Positions 34,930 to 46,600 of a stretch of 64,000 bases of DNA are shown here, piece by piece (within the stretch, counting starts at the first letter, position 1; each line of letters begins with the position of its first letter). The notes under the pieces were generated by a model. The model was not told where the DNA came from, did not search any database, and was given only the letters and a program-made list of their open reading frames with translations. The position numbers and the translations under genes are program-made. The DNA is taken from NCBI GenBank assembly GCA_023101885.1, contig JALPQD010000404.1:992001-1056000 (forward strand), written 5' to 3'. This DNA comes from Typhlomys cinereus (Eukaryota; Chordata; Mammalia; Rodentia; Platacanthomyidae).

Positions 34930-34969
34930 TTTGTTTTTTTTTTCTACTTTTACACATTTATTGAGTATT
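34930..34969 (-). mobile_element. L1 3' terminus, split by a later repeat
   Basis: ttctacttttacacatttattgagtatt matches the start of the L1 3' end at 39.18 kb. It resumes at 35640 after the inserted repeat. Confidence 0.75.
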
Positions 34970-35633
34970 GTTATGGTTGCATTTTGATGTCAATTTGACA
35001 GTTGCAGACCATTTGGGGGCAGCTGTGGAAGGTTAAGGGTTAGAATGGCCCCTAAACAAGCCTGTAGATACTTGACTGATTGCTATGGAGAACCCAGCCC
35101 ATAGTGGGTGGTACTTTCCAGTGGTGGACCGGATAATAGGAGGTACAAGAAGGAGGAACTTGTTCTTCCTTGATCCAGTGTCGACTTGCTGTGGAGTCCA
35201 TTCTGCATGCGTGTTCTTTGCCTTTGGAGCGTCGTGGCCTTCTTTGTTGCTGCGACTGCTGCTGCCTCCGTCCTTGGCTGACTGGGAGCTTCACCTTTTC
35301 CATCACGTTATTGCTGTTCCTTCTGCCTTTGGAGCCTGGTCTCTGGGCCTTGCTGCTGTTCGCTGTTCATCGCCTATGTTGGAGCCCAGCTGTTCTTCAC
35401 CGAAGTCGGAACCCAGTGTCTTCAACCCTTCAGAAGAGTGAAGGCTTGAGACCTTCTTGGGATCTTTGGGCTTTGTGGAACATTCCAGCCAGGAAGGAGG
35501 TTGCTGCAGGCAGCTACCTTGAAGGACTCTATTTTTACTGTGAGTTATTTCTTAGTAAACTTGTTTATATATCTATACATATATTAATTACATTCTATAG
35601 ATTCTGTTTCTTCAGAGAACCCTGATTAATACA
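34970..35633 (+). repeat. Complete rodent medium-reiterated repeat with 6-bp TSD
   Basis: A 664-bp insertion beginning gttatggttgcattttgatgtc and ending gagaaccctgattaatac, flanked by AGTATT at 34964-34969 and 35634-35639. The terminal 'agagaaccctgattaatacaa' is shared with a known class of rodent repeats (RMER1-like by memory). Overlapping frames 35085-35441 and 35170-35625 run through it and are not genes. Confidence 0.85.
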
Positions 35634-35639
35634 AGTATT

Positions 35640-36294
35640 CATCCCAGTTTCCCTCCCTGCCCCCTCCCTTCCATCCCCTCTCCCTTCATCGTTCTCTCCC
35701 ACTTACTCCCACACTTCCATCTGTGTGCTTTTAAAGACCCTAAGCCTCTGGGGCTCAGATTTCCATGATATATCAAGTTACTCCTGCAGGCCAACCCACT
35801 GATTTATATATTTCCCTTCACTGGTCCAGTTTTAGACCTAGAGGTTTCCACTGTAAGTGTCCATTCTTTTGGTATGACAGCTACCTACAGAGCAGTTTGA
35901 TGTACTGTCTAAATACTTACAGTTTTATTGGCTTTCTTCCCTATTGAACTTTTTCCTTTTCTTTTCTAGGTTCTTGTTCTAGTTTCCAGTAACAGAGATG
36001 TGTACCCTTCTGACAAGTGAATCTTGAATCCAATCAGAAAGCTGTTGGTTATCTCCTTGACACTCATGTCGCTATTACTCTGGTGGTTACCTGTTGCCAT
36101 GGTGATCTATATCACAACTTACATACTCATGCCATTGATGGGGCTTGTGATTATTTCTCTCCCCCAGCAGCTTCTACAGTATTCCTTGGTACTCTATAAG
36201 CTATCCAGCAAGAAGAAAGTCCACAGAGTAGTTACAATCAATATACTTTGTCATGTTCTGTGATCCATTTGTGTTACATCTTCAGTAACAGGGT
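35640..36294 (-). mobile_element. L1 3' UTR, middle piece
   Basis: Minus-strand C/T-rich tract, then '...ctctggggctcagatttccatgatatatcaagttactcctgcaggcc', parallel to 39.2-39.4 kb. It runs to the MaLR insertion at 36295. Short frames in it (35765-36263) are not supported as genes. Confidence 0.65.
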
Positions 36295-36697
36295 TGTTGC
36301 AGTCTGCCTGCATGTTTGCTAATAAACGACCATCACACGACTTAAGGGAAGAAGGAGTTTACTTTCTTATGACAGTCTGGTTACAGTTCTCAGTCCAGCT
36401 TGATGGGAGAGCATGCACCAACACCAAGGCCAAGGGAACTGGCCACACCATCACTGCATAACAGCTGAGAAAGGGACAATCCTTACTTGCCAGACCAGAA
36501 GGATGCCAACTCTCTCAACCAGCTCTCTGTGATTTATCCAGGGCCTAATCCCACCCACCATGAGCTGGGTCTTTCCTATCAGCTGGACAATGTCCTTCAG
36601 GTTTGCTCTGGGCTTAACTCAACCATCAACTCACTACAACTGTGCCCAGAGCTCAAACCCTCAACAGTCAAGTTGATACCTGTGCTGAACTATGACA
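36295..36697 (-). mobile_element. MaLR 3' LTR (element on the minus strand)
   Basis: 403 bp, TG...CA ends (plus-strand start TGTTGCAGTCTGCC, end ...AACTATGACA). It matches 37894-38317 except for about 16 substitutions and a 21-bp gap. Target-site duplication AGGGT at 36290-36294 and 38318-38322. Confidence 0.95.
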
Positions 36698-37893
36698 CTC
36701 CACCCCTTGTCAACTTGACACAAAAACAATAGCACTTTTAAACTGTAACCTTTCCTTGTTCCCACAGATGTTAAAATATAAATACATTCCATGGACAAAT
36801 TTAAAATGTTCTCATTAAAACTTCAGTTCCAACATTTTAAAAGTTCAAAGTTTAACTTTAAAAGGGTATTAAATCAGAATAAGTTAAGTACTTTAAAACA
36901 AATAAAACATTAAAACAGAAGGATCTTGACATAAGAAACATTTAAATTAAGATCAAAGTCCAGCAAATTACCACAAATGTACTTCAATGTCCCTGTGCCC
37001 TGTACTTCAATGTCCATCTTCTGTTGCTCATCACATAGTCAAGGCGGCTCAAAGATTCTAGGCATTCCCAGTCCCTGTTTGCAGCTTAAAATTGTAAAAG
37101 CTGAGTTCCTCTGAACCAGGCTGAATCTCCACTCGCATAGTCCTCAGCAGCAGCCCCACAGTTCTGGCATCTCAAACACAATTCTGGGTTCTCCTCTGCA
37201 GCATTAAGTTTCACCATCTCTTGCAGGAACTCTACGCCTGCTACTTGGTGCCAAGCTTTTGCTGCTCTCCAGGAACTCCTCAGTAGTATGTCCAAACCAG
37301 TATCACCTTAAGGACGCTGCCTGATTCCAAAGCAAGGTTGAAACATAGCTTAGTCCACTGGAGCTACAGCTGTACCAACTCTAACAAGCTGATGCTGGAA
37401 AAACCTCTTTTAGGCAGCCAAACATCCAAAGGGCAAGAAACGGCCTTAACGTGGGCTTTCGGCCGCTGAAGGAATTTGAGTTTCCAAACCACGAACTTGC
37501 CATACGGTGGTTTTCACTTCCACTGTCCCAGTGCAAGTCACTAGGTTTTCCTTTGCTGATACTCATTTCTCCAACAGCAGCAGATATTCTGCTGCCTGCC
37601 CTTTGTACATCCAAACCTTTAAGGCTGCCAACACAGCTCTCCTCTGTCAAGCAAAACAGTACATCGTGTTCAAATTCCAGTTCAACCAAGTCCTTATTTC
37701 CCTCATCACAAATTGGGTCCAAACAATCTCTCTCAGCAACTGGCCCACTAAACTCTGAAGAACGGTATTTGTAAATCCACAAAGTGAAAATTTTCAAGAA
37801 TTTCCAACTTTGTCCAACAGAACCATTCAAAAGCCACAAAATCCACATAGTCATATTTATCAGCAACACCCCACTTTCCTGGGTACCAAATTC
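36698..37893 (-). mobile_element. MaLR internal region
   Basis: 1.2 kb between the two LTRs. On the minus strand it opens near the LTR with TTTGGTACCCAGGAAAG (about 37872-37890), resembling the tRNA-Leu-like primer site of ERVL/MaLR elements. It closes with a purine-rich stretch (acaaggggtggag, 36698-36710) at the other LTR, as expected for a polypurine tract. The 184-codon minus frame at 37381-37935 and other frames show no gag, pol or env, which is usual for non-autonomous MaLRs. Confidence 0.9.
37872..37890 (-). promoter_or_regulatory. Primer-binding-like site of the MaLR
   Basis: On the minus strand TTTGGTACCCAGGAAAGTG lies within a few bases of the 5' LTR end. ERVL/MaLR elements usually carry a tRNA-Leu-like TGGTACCAGGAG... 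site. Confidence 0.7.
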
Positions 37894-38317
37894 TGTTGCA
37901 GTCTGCCTGCATGGTTGCTGATAAATGACCATCACACAAGTTAAGGGAACAAGGAGTTTACTTTCTTACGACAGTCTGGTTACAGTTCTCAGTCCAGCTT
38001 GATGGGAGAGCATGCACCAACACCAAAGCCAAGGGAACTGGCCATACCATCACTGCATAATGGCTGAGAGAGGGAAAATCCTTACTTGCCAGACCAGCAT
38101 GTCTGGCCAAGTGAACAGAAGGATGCCAACTCTCTCAACCAGTTCTCTGTGATTTATCCAGGGCCTAATCCCACCCACCATGAGCTGGGTCTTTCCTATC
38201 AGCTGGACAATGTCCTTCAGGTTTGCTCTGGGCTTAACTCAACCATCAACTCTCTACAACTGTGCCCAGAGCTCAAACCCTCAACAGTCAAGTTGATACC
38301 TGTGCTTAACTATGACA
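37894..38317 (-). mobile_element. MaLR 5' LTR (element on the minus strand)
   Basis: 424 bp partner of 36295-36697. It carries a 21-bp block (about 38097-38117) absent from the other LTR. The AGGGT target repeat follows at 38318. Confidence 0.95.
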
Positions 38318-38880
38318 AGGGTCTTACTGAAAGTTTTTGGAAAGCAACCAAGAACAATGGCAAAAGCCTATAATATTTGGGGGCCTTTAAGGTCTCTCTG
38401 ACAGATATTTTATCAGGAAGTGCCACATTCCCATTGTTTCTAGTATAAATTTTGTCCCTGGGTTCTAAGTGGATCAGCTCAAGGCTTATTTTTTTCCTGC
38501 GTTTTCCTCACTTTATGCTCCTCTGCATAGGGATTACCCATTCTTGTTCCTTTTTTTAAAAGACATTTCTATACATATTACTGTAAGCATAGGATGTTCC
38601 TTTGGGGTTACTTTCCACAATCTTATGGTTTTCTATAAGTCCCTCTGTTCTTCCTATCTCCCATGTCCCTCCTATCATCCATCCTCTCATTCCCTGCTAT
38701 GTATTTTCCCCAATTATTCCCTCCCACCCCTTTGTCCTGGTATTTTAAATCTCCCCTTTAAAAGGTTTCACCCTAACCATGCCTTCCCACCTTCCCACTC
38801 ACAGGACTTTTTTGAATTTTCTGGCTCTTACAGTGTTTCCAATTCAAGTACAATGAGAAGGATATCAGTTCAATCATCCA
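38318..38880. other. Right flank of the MaLR; possible continuation of the host L1
   Basis: Sequence is T-rich on plus and joins the 36.2-kb sequence if the MaLR is removed. The C/T-rich 38640-38790 region may be part of a minus-strand L1 3' region. The 199-codon plus frame (38469-39068) spans L1-like and SINE DNA and is not a gene. Confidence 0.45.
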
Positions 38881-38887
38881 CATATAA

Positions 38888-39167
38888 GAGAGATGTTTGT
38901 GTTTTTCTTAGTGTACACACACCGGAAAATGTGTATGAGTGTGTATGTGTTCATATGTGTCATATGGGTATGTGCATGTGGAGGCCAAAATTTGTGTGTG
39001 TTTTTTTTTCCCTAAAGATCCATCCACCTTGCTTTCTGAGACAGGGTCTCTTTCTAAAGCCAGTTTGAAACTTGCCAATTAGGATAGTCTATCTGGCCAG
39101 CAAGCCCCAGTAGTCTTCCTCCCCCCCCCCAATATTGAAATTGCAAATATGTATCACCATGTCAATC
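38888..39167 (-). repeat. B4-like SINE, left piece
   Basis: TG-rich tail (38896-38990), then 'ctttctgagacagggtctctttctaaagccagtttgaaactt...ctggccagcaagccccagtagtcttcct', the reverse complement of B4. It is interrupted at about 39168. Confidence 0.8.
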
Positions 39168-39408
39168 TTTATTGTTTTACTTATATTTTTCTGCTTTTAC
39201 GAGTATATCGAGTATTAATCCCAGCTTCCCTCCCTTCCCCTTCTTTCCATCCGCTCCCTTACTTTCACCATTCCCTCCCACTCCTTTCCTCCCTTCCACC
39301 TGTATGCTTCTATGGACCCCAGGATTCATTCTAGCTTGTCTACTCCTGGGGAGGCTCAGGCATCCATGGTATATCAAGTTACCTCTATTCAGGCAGCCTC
39401 ACTGATAT
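39168..39408 (-). mobile_element. L1 3' end inserted in the B4-like SINE
   Basis: ttctgcttttacgagtatatcgagtatt... then a C/T-rich tract and 'ggctcaggcatccatggtatatcaagttacc', the same L1 subfamily as 34.9-36.3 kb. Ends are approximate. Confidence 0.7.
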
Positions 39409-39505
39409 GTGCACCAAGCTCTTTCTTGTGAATTCTAGGGATCAAATTCAGGTCTTAATGTTTACTGGCAAACATATTATTGACAAAGTTTTCTCCCCAG
39501 CACTT
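39409..39505 (-). repeat. B4-like SINE, right piece
   Basis: '...agggatcaaattcaggtcttaatgtttactggcaaac...acaaagttttctccccagcac' completes the tRNA-like head of the SINE begun at 38.9 kb. Confidence 0.75.
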
Positions 39506-39704
39506 CTTCCAACAGCTTTTAATATCAAAGTCCTTTCCATTTAAGGCCACATCAGAATGATCTTTACACGAAAACGAAATTTTCCCCTACAGCTCTTTTC
39601 TTGTTAACAATGCCAGAGTTGACACTTATGGGTTCCTTGTCTGTAATACAAGTTTCTATTAGAGTGTTGCTCCCAACTCATTCAACCTCTGTATGTTACT
39701 CAGT

Positions 39705-40145
39705 TCAATTGACATAGTTAAATACAGATGTCAACCTGATGGTTGAGGTTTCAAGTTTTGGGTACAATTGCACAGAATTAGTAGTTAAGCCCAGACCGAA
39801 CCTGCAGGAGACTGTCTAGTTGATGGGGAATGCCCAGGCCAGGATAAGTGGGACAAGTTCCAATGGGATAGGTGAATAAATTGGAAGGAGTTGGTATCCT
39901 TGAGTGAATACTTGACCAGACATGCTAGCTTGATGTGAGAGACCAGTAAGGATTATCCTTCTCTCAACCATTTGTGAATATGGTATGGTCAGTTCCCTTG
40001 GTCCTTGATATTAGCATGGGCTCTCTTATCAAGCTTGACAAAGAACTGTAATCAAGAATCATAATCTGCAATAAGCCCCCTTGTTCCATGAGCTGTTTTG
40101 TCATGATTTTTGTCAGCAACAATGTAGGGTAACTGCAACATCAAT
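39705..40145 (+). repeat. Medium-reiterated rodent repeat
   Basis: 'acagatgtcaacctgatggttg', 'ggagactgtctagttgatgggg', 'gtgggacaagttccaatgggataggtg', 'tcagttcccttggtccttgatattagcatgggctctc', ending 'gtcagcaacaatgtagggtaactgcaac'. This is the best-preserved copy of a family also seen at 29.5, 57.2 and 60.6-61.4 kb. Confidence 0.75.
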
Positions 40146-41484
40146 AAAAATTCTCCACATTTTTAATTGTTTGTCACAATAGTAAACTAGTTCTCTATAT
40201 TAATTTGTCTTGATTTATATGAAGTGCTTCTTCCAAAATACTTCCCACTGGGCAATATTTGAATAATAATTTATTTTATACTTCTAGATGCTAAGAAGTT
40301 CAAGATCATGTTCACAGCAGATTTAGAACGAGAGCCCATTTCTCTTAGATTTTATTTTTCCTCAAATGGTGGAAGAGGCAAAAGAGACAAACTTACTCCC
40401 TTGTGTGTTTACATGAGGACTCAGGTACCATCCATTAAGACAGAGCCATTAAAGCCTAATTTTACGAAGATCATACCATAAGTTTTGTGGGTACACCAAA
40501 TAGTCATACCAAGGCAATCACTATTAGTAAAATAATTTTTCCACAAATCTAATTATCACCCTTCCCAACACCAGTAATTGTATTTGGCTTCTGCGTCACC
40601 TTTGGAAATGAAATCAATAGATCTTCCAGTTGCATTTTGAAACCATATCAAATTATATAACTCAGCACTAGATATTTCTACATACCTTTTATTGTGTGGT
40701 AAGAAATTTTCATATTTCTGCATGCAAGGAAGCAAATATGTTTCAATGTGCTAACGCATAGAATTATTTATTTTCAAATTTTTTTTCTAATTCATCTCAC
40801 CAGTGAAAGCAATTTTAAGCAAATGCTTGGATCTAAGGAAAATAATATTATTACTATTTCAAGTATCATTACTGTTCACTTCAGATTTCCAAATATGTTT
40901 ACACAGTGTGTTGTTCTCAAGTTTAAAATAAAACAAAATTTAAAAAGGATGTGCTGCCAAGTAACAAGCATAACAATATTCTGCTTATTCTTTTGGCACT
41001 TTGAACTTATATGACATTCATTCCATTATTCCTCTATTATTTTCATTTGTAACATTCAGTGCAAAGTTCTACAATACCAAGATTATATATACATTTGACA
41101 TTGAGAATATTGTCTTTCCTTTGCTTTTCTGTGATGCAAAAATTTCTAAAGAATTTTAAGCCCATGGTTACAAGTAAAGACATAACTTTGACTTGGATAA
41201 GAATCAGCAAATCCTTGTCGCTATTCCTGCAGGTTTAATGTATTCATTTATTAACTCATGTCATTGCTTCCTGGAAAACTTTTGTAAATATGACCTATGC
41301 AAAATTGCATGCAGAACACCATAATATTGTCTAAACCATTTGCCTCTTCAGTTATTTTCCTCCTTATCAGATTATTGGTTGTTTCCTTCAACTAGCAAGT
41401 CCCCTTCAAGAAAGCAAATATTTTTGTCTATTCAACTGTTTGTTCACAGTACTTTGAACTGGATTATAACATATATTACTTTTT
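40146..41484. other. Unassigned AT-rich sequence
   Basis: No repeat or gene I can name. The 88-codon frame at 40748-41014 has no known domain. Confidence 0.45.
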
Positions 41485-41655
41485 CAAAACGTATTTATTA
41501 TTTTGAAAGAGAGGAAAGAGAGACAGAGTAAGAAGAAGATAAATTTTAGAAGTCATTACTCTCCTTCTACCATGTGGGCTCTTGGAATTGAACTCAGGTG
41601 GCCAGGTTTGCACATTGATACCTTTATCCATTGAGTTATCTCACCATGTCCATAC
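41485..41655 (-). repeat. B2-superfamily SINE
   Basis: GA-rich left side (41505-41540), then 'tctccttctaccatgtgggctcttggaattgaactcaggtggccaggtttgcacattgatacctttatccattgagttatctcacc', the reverse complement of a tRNA-like SINE head. Confidence 0.75.
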
Positions 41656-42131
41656 AATATTTCTTCATAAATATTACTTACATGAATGGTTTACACAACT
41701 AGAAATACTACAAAAAATGTGAAACCATTTTACCTGATATAATTAGCTTACTAATTGATAGAAATACTTGTATATATGATGTAATTTATGTTTATGTCTA
41801 TTGTAGAGAATTAGTGGAAGCTAAGTTTTCAAGGGATGAACTGCCTCTCTAAAAGGTATTATTATATTTAAGCAAAGAACAAACTATGACAATAAATGTG
41901 CTTGAATCGAGGGAGGAATTAGACACAATATGCATCAGTGTAACATATTTTAAACACTGACAAATAGGGTCATAGGTTTTAGGAGTGAGGAAAATGAAGT
42001 ACCTCAGATCAGAAAAAAATTAGTCAGGTCTAGATCATACTGGTGACTTTTCTGAAATAATTTACTGTAGTGAACACTGGGAAAAAACATTGTATTTCAA
42101 AAATATAGTGATATGTTTTTGTATGTCATTT
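41656..42131. other. Unassigned AT-rich sequence
   Basis: Flank of the full-length L1. I see nothing in it. Confidence 0.45.
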
Positions 42132-42147
42132 AAAAATAATGCTCCTG
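42132..42147 (+). repeat. Left target-site duplication of the full-length L1
   Basis: AAAAATAATGCTCCTG, repeated exactly at 48475-48490. Confidence 0.95.
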
Positions 42148-42154
42148 CCCTTTC

Positions 42155-42455
42155 CCAAACCCATGGCCCCGGATGCACACAGTCCAGCCTGGCCTCACCA
42201 TGACCTAGGTAAGCTCCGCCCCTGCCCAACCTCAGAACCCCCAGGCAGTTCAAGGGACCCAGCTCCTCCCACCAGCCTGAGCCCCCCTCCTGGGCCATGC
42301 CCCAGCTCCCCAGGTTAAATAGTGCTCCACCGGCACCATATCCTCCCTTTCCTCACTCCACCACCCCGGGACATGGGCAGTCCAGCCAGGACTCACCACG
42401 ACCCAGGTAAGCTTCCCCCCGCCCAACCCCAAAACCCCAGGCCAAATAATTCAGT
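42155..42455 (+). promoter_or_regulatory. L1 5' UTR with two monomer-like units
   Basis: The block 'cacagtccagcctggcctcaccatgacctaggtaagctccgcccctgcccaacc' (about 42177-42230) recurs as 'gcagtccagccaggactcaccacgacccaggtaagcttcccc' (about 42376-42418). The offset is about 199 bp. GC-rich against AT-rich surroundings. Rodent L1 promoters are commonly built of tandem monomers of about 200 bp. Confidence 0.75.
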
Positions 42456-42501
42456 TCAGTGAAAAATACACAGAAATTGAAAGAAGGTCTCAAGAGTTAA
42501 A

Positions 42502-43574
42502 ATGACGATGTCCAAGTCAAAGTGCAAATCCATGAGAAACAATACTCAAGTAAACAAATCTCCCACTGAAGGAATTAATCCCATAATGATAGACTCCAAC
42601 CAGAACAAACCCACGGAAAATGGCCAAGAAAGCCTGACCCAGGGTAATGACTTTCAAAACATGATCATTACCATGTTAAATACTATGAAAGAGGAAATAC
42701 GGGAGAAATTAATTAACTGCATCAACCGCTTTGAAGAGGAACACAGCAGACACTTGGAGAAGTTGAAAAAACAGTTCAAGAAACAAAAACAAGCATAGTG
42801 CAGTTAAAACAGACTCAAGCAGAGTTAAAAATGGAACTAAAAGATAAGGTATCTTCAACCCAGAACTCAATAGAGAGTCTTGTCAGCATAACTAACAAAG
42901 CAGAAAACAGAATTTCAGACCTTGAAGACAAAGTGGGAGTATTAAGCAGATCAATGGGAGAGGTTGTTAAAGCCAAAAAGATACTCGAGAGAAATATTCA
43001 AGAGTTATAGGACACCCTGAAGAAGCTTAACATGCGTATCCATGGAATATCAGAGCAAGAATCTCAAAATACCACACCTGAGGAAATTTTTCAAACGATC
43101 ATCAAGGAAAACTTTCCTCATCTAAAAAAAAGAGAGGCCCATCCATATACAAGAGGCATTCCCCACCCCAAACAGATATGACCAAAATAGAAACTCACCA
43201 TGGCATATAATAGTTAAAACACTCCACATTTAAGATAAAGAAATGGTGTTGAGAGCATCAAGGGAAAAAATAAACAAGACACTTTCAAAGGTAGACCTAT
43301 GAAAATAACAAATGACTTCTCAGTCAAAACAGTAAAAGCAAGAAGAGCTTGGAGAGACATACTTCAAGTATTGAATGAGCAAAAATGTAAACCCATGCTC
43401 ATATTCCCCACAAAATTATCCATCATGATTCAGGGAGAAAGAAAAATCTTCCAGCACAAAGACAACTTGAAGGGATACATGTCCACCAAGCCAGGCCTTC
43501 AAAAAATGCTAGAAATGATACTCAAGCTTGAAGAAAAAAACAGGCATATCCAGGAGAACAGAAGGGAAGTATAA
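42502..43574 (+). pseudogene. L1 ORF1 (RNA-binding chaperone), broken
   Basis: L1 ORF1p is a trimeric nucleic-acid chaperone. The start used is the ATG at 42502 (MTMSKSKCKS). A Lys/Glu/Gln-rich coiled-coil-like N-terminus spans 42690-43000. A frame change at about 42795 and a TAG at 43008 split it, and further stops lie between 43150 and 43260. The C-terminal RNA-binding half reappears in frame at 43299-43574 (VKTVKARRAWRDIL; KLSIMIQGERKIF). Read through, the remnant spans roughly 355 codons. Confidence 0.9.
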
Positions 43575-43649
43575 CACTACCAAAACTTAAAGGTGTAACA
43601 ATACACTTACAAAAGCCACTAAACATAATAAATATCTGGAATTAAAAAT

Positions 43650-46600
43650 AGTTTCTCCATTATAACATTAAATGTTAATGGACTTAACTCACCGATCAAT
43701 AGACATAGATTACAAACTTGGATTAAAAATCACAAGCCATCAATCTGCTGCCTGTAGGAAACCCATCTCACCACAAAAGATAGACGCATCCTAAAAATAA
43801 AAGGCTGGTCAAAAATTCTACAAACTAATAGAACCAGAAATCAGGGAGGGGTAGCCATTATGCTATCAGACAAAGTGGACTTCAAACCAAAGAAAATCAT
43901 AAGAGACACAGATGGATACTACATTTTAGTCACAGGTACAATTCACTAGGAAGACTTCAGAATACTGAACATATATGCATCCAATACGGGCCCCCCCCAC
44001 ATTCATTAAGCAAACCCTACAAAGTCTAAAACAAGAAATCAATCCCAAAACGATAATTCTGGGGTATTTCAACACCACCCTCTCAACATGGGATAGATCA
44101 ACAGGTCAAAAGCTTAACAGAGACACGTTGGAGCTTAATTAAACCCTTAGTGAAATGGACCTTACAGATCTCTATCGAACTTTTCATCCACGTACCAAAG
44201 AATACACATTTTTCTCAGCAGAACACAGAACTTTCTCAAAATAGATCACATATTGGGCCACAAAACGAATCTACACATATACAGGAAAGTTGAAATTCTA
44301 GCCTGTACCTTATCAGACTACCACGGCCTAAAGCTTGACATCCACAACACAACAAGCAACAGAAAATACACTAACTCCTGGAAACTTAACACTATGATGC
44401 TGAATGAGAATTGGATTCAAGAAGAAATTACAAAGGAAATTCAAGATTTCCTGAAAGTGAACGATAATGAAAATACAACTTACCAAAATCTCTGGGACAC
44501 AATGAAAGTTGTTCTAAGAGGTAAGTTCATAGCTCTTAATGCCTATATCAAAAAAATGGAAACATCAGAAATAAATAACTTATCAATGCAGCTTAAAGCT
44601 TTAGAGACACTAGAGCAATCTGACCTCAAAAGGAGTACAAGGGAGGAGATTAGCAAAATATGGGGAGAAATATCTGAAATCGAGATTAGGAAAACGATAG
44701 AGAAAATCAACTAGTCAAAAAGCTGGTTTTTTGAAAAAATCAATAAGATTGATACACCCCTAGCTAAATTAACCAAAAGAAAGAGAAATCCCAAATTAAC
44801 AAAATTAGAAATGAACATGGAGTTATCACTACTGATACCCAAGAAATCCAGAGAATTATAACATCATATTTCAAAAACTTATACTCTGTGAAATTTGACA
44901 ACACAAAAGAAGTGGATGAATTCCTAAGTAAGCACAACTTACCTAAATTGAATCAGGAAGTTGTGAATTGTTTAAATAGTCCTATAACATATGAGGAAAT
45001 TGAGGAAGTAATCTCAAATCTTCCCACCAAAAAATGTCCTGGACCAGATGGATTCAGCACAGAGTTCTACCAGACACTTAAGGAGCTAATAACACCAATA
45101 CTTCTTAAACTATTCCATCAAATAGCAAAGGAAGAAACACTACCAAATTCCTTCTATGAAGCTAATATCGTCTTAATCCCAAAACCTAATATAGATACAC
45201 TTAACAAAGAAAACTATAGACTAATCTCTCTGATGAACACAAATGCCAAGATTCTCAATAAAGTCTTAACAAATCGTATTCAAAAACATATCAAAAAGAT
45301 CATCCACAGGGATCAAGTAGGCTTTATCCCAGGCACACAAGGATGGTTCAACATACGCAAATCAATAAGTGTAATTCACCATATAAACAAGTCCAAAGTT
45401 CAAGACCACATGATACTCTTGATAGATGCAGAAAAAAGCTTTTGACAAGATCCAACAGCCCTTTATGATCAAAACCCTAAAGAAGGTTGGAATGGAAGGA
45501 ACCTTTATCCATATAATAAAAGCTGTATACAACAAGCCAACAGCAAGGATTCTACTCAATGGGGAAAAACTGGAAGCATTCTCACTTGGATCAAGAACTA
45601 GAGAAGGCTGTCCACTCTCACCACTTCTTTTCAATATTGTACTTGAAGTCTTAGCTGAAGCCATAAGACAAGAAAGGGACATAAAAGGATTCAAATCGGC
45701 AAGGAAGAAGTCAAATTATCTCTATTTGCAGGTGACATGATCCTATAACTGAGTGATCCCAAAAACTCCACCAGGAATCTCCTGGAAATGATACAGAAGT
45801 TCAACAGGGTGGCACGATACAAAATAAATGTACAAAAATCAGTGGCCTTCCTATATGCCCAGAATGAAAGAAGTGAAAAACCCTGAGAGAAACAATCCCA
45901 TTTACTATAGTCCCTAAAAAATTGAAATACCTTGGTATAAACCTAACCAAGGAAGTAAGAGACCTCTATAATGAAAACTTTAAAACCCTAAAGAAAGAAA
46001 TTGCAGAAGACACCAGAAGGTGGAAAGACCTCCCATGTTCCTGGATTGGCAGAATCAACATCGTAAAAATGACCATCCTACCAAAGGCAATATACAAATT
46101 CAATGCTATACCAATTGAAATCCCAAAGCAATTCTTTAAAGAAGTTGACCAAACAATCTCAAAATTCATATGGAGGCACAAAAGACTCAGGATAGCAAAT
46201 ACAATCCTGAGTAACAAAAACACTGCTGGAGGTATCACCATACCAAACCTTAGTCTATACTACAAATCCATAGTTGTAAAAATAGCCTGGTACTGGCTCC
46301 AAAATAGACACACAGATCAATGGATAAGGGTTGGAGACCCAGATATAAGCCCACACAACTACAGCCATTTGATCTTTGACAAAGGGGCCCCAATATTCCA
46401 ATGGAATAAGAACAGCATCCTCAACAAATGGTGCTGGCAAACCTGGATCTCCACATGCAGAAGATTAAAACTGGACACATACTTGTCACCATGTACAAGA
46501 ATTAACTCCAAATGGATCAAGGACCTCGATATAAGGCCAGAGACTATTAAAGCCATAGTTGAAAGGGTAGGGAACTCCCTCGAGCTGATTGGGCTAGGCC

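Noticed and set aside
35085..35625. Two overlapping frames of 118 and 151 codons
   Set aside because: Both are contained in the 664-bp repeat flanked by a 6-bp TSD and overlap each other in different frames.
37381..37935. A 184-codon minus-strand frame
   Set aside because: It lies in the MaLR internal region and extends into the LTR. It shows no gag, pol or env similarity and MaLRs normally lack genes.
38469..39068. A 199-codon plus-strand frame
   Set aside because: It spans T-rich L1-like DNA and a minus-strand B4-like SINE. Its composition (Phe, Leu, Ser, Pro) reflects pyrimidine-rich repeats.
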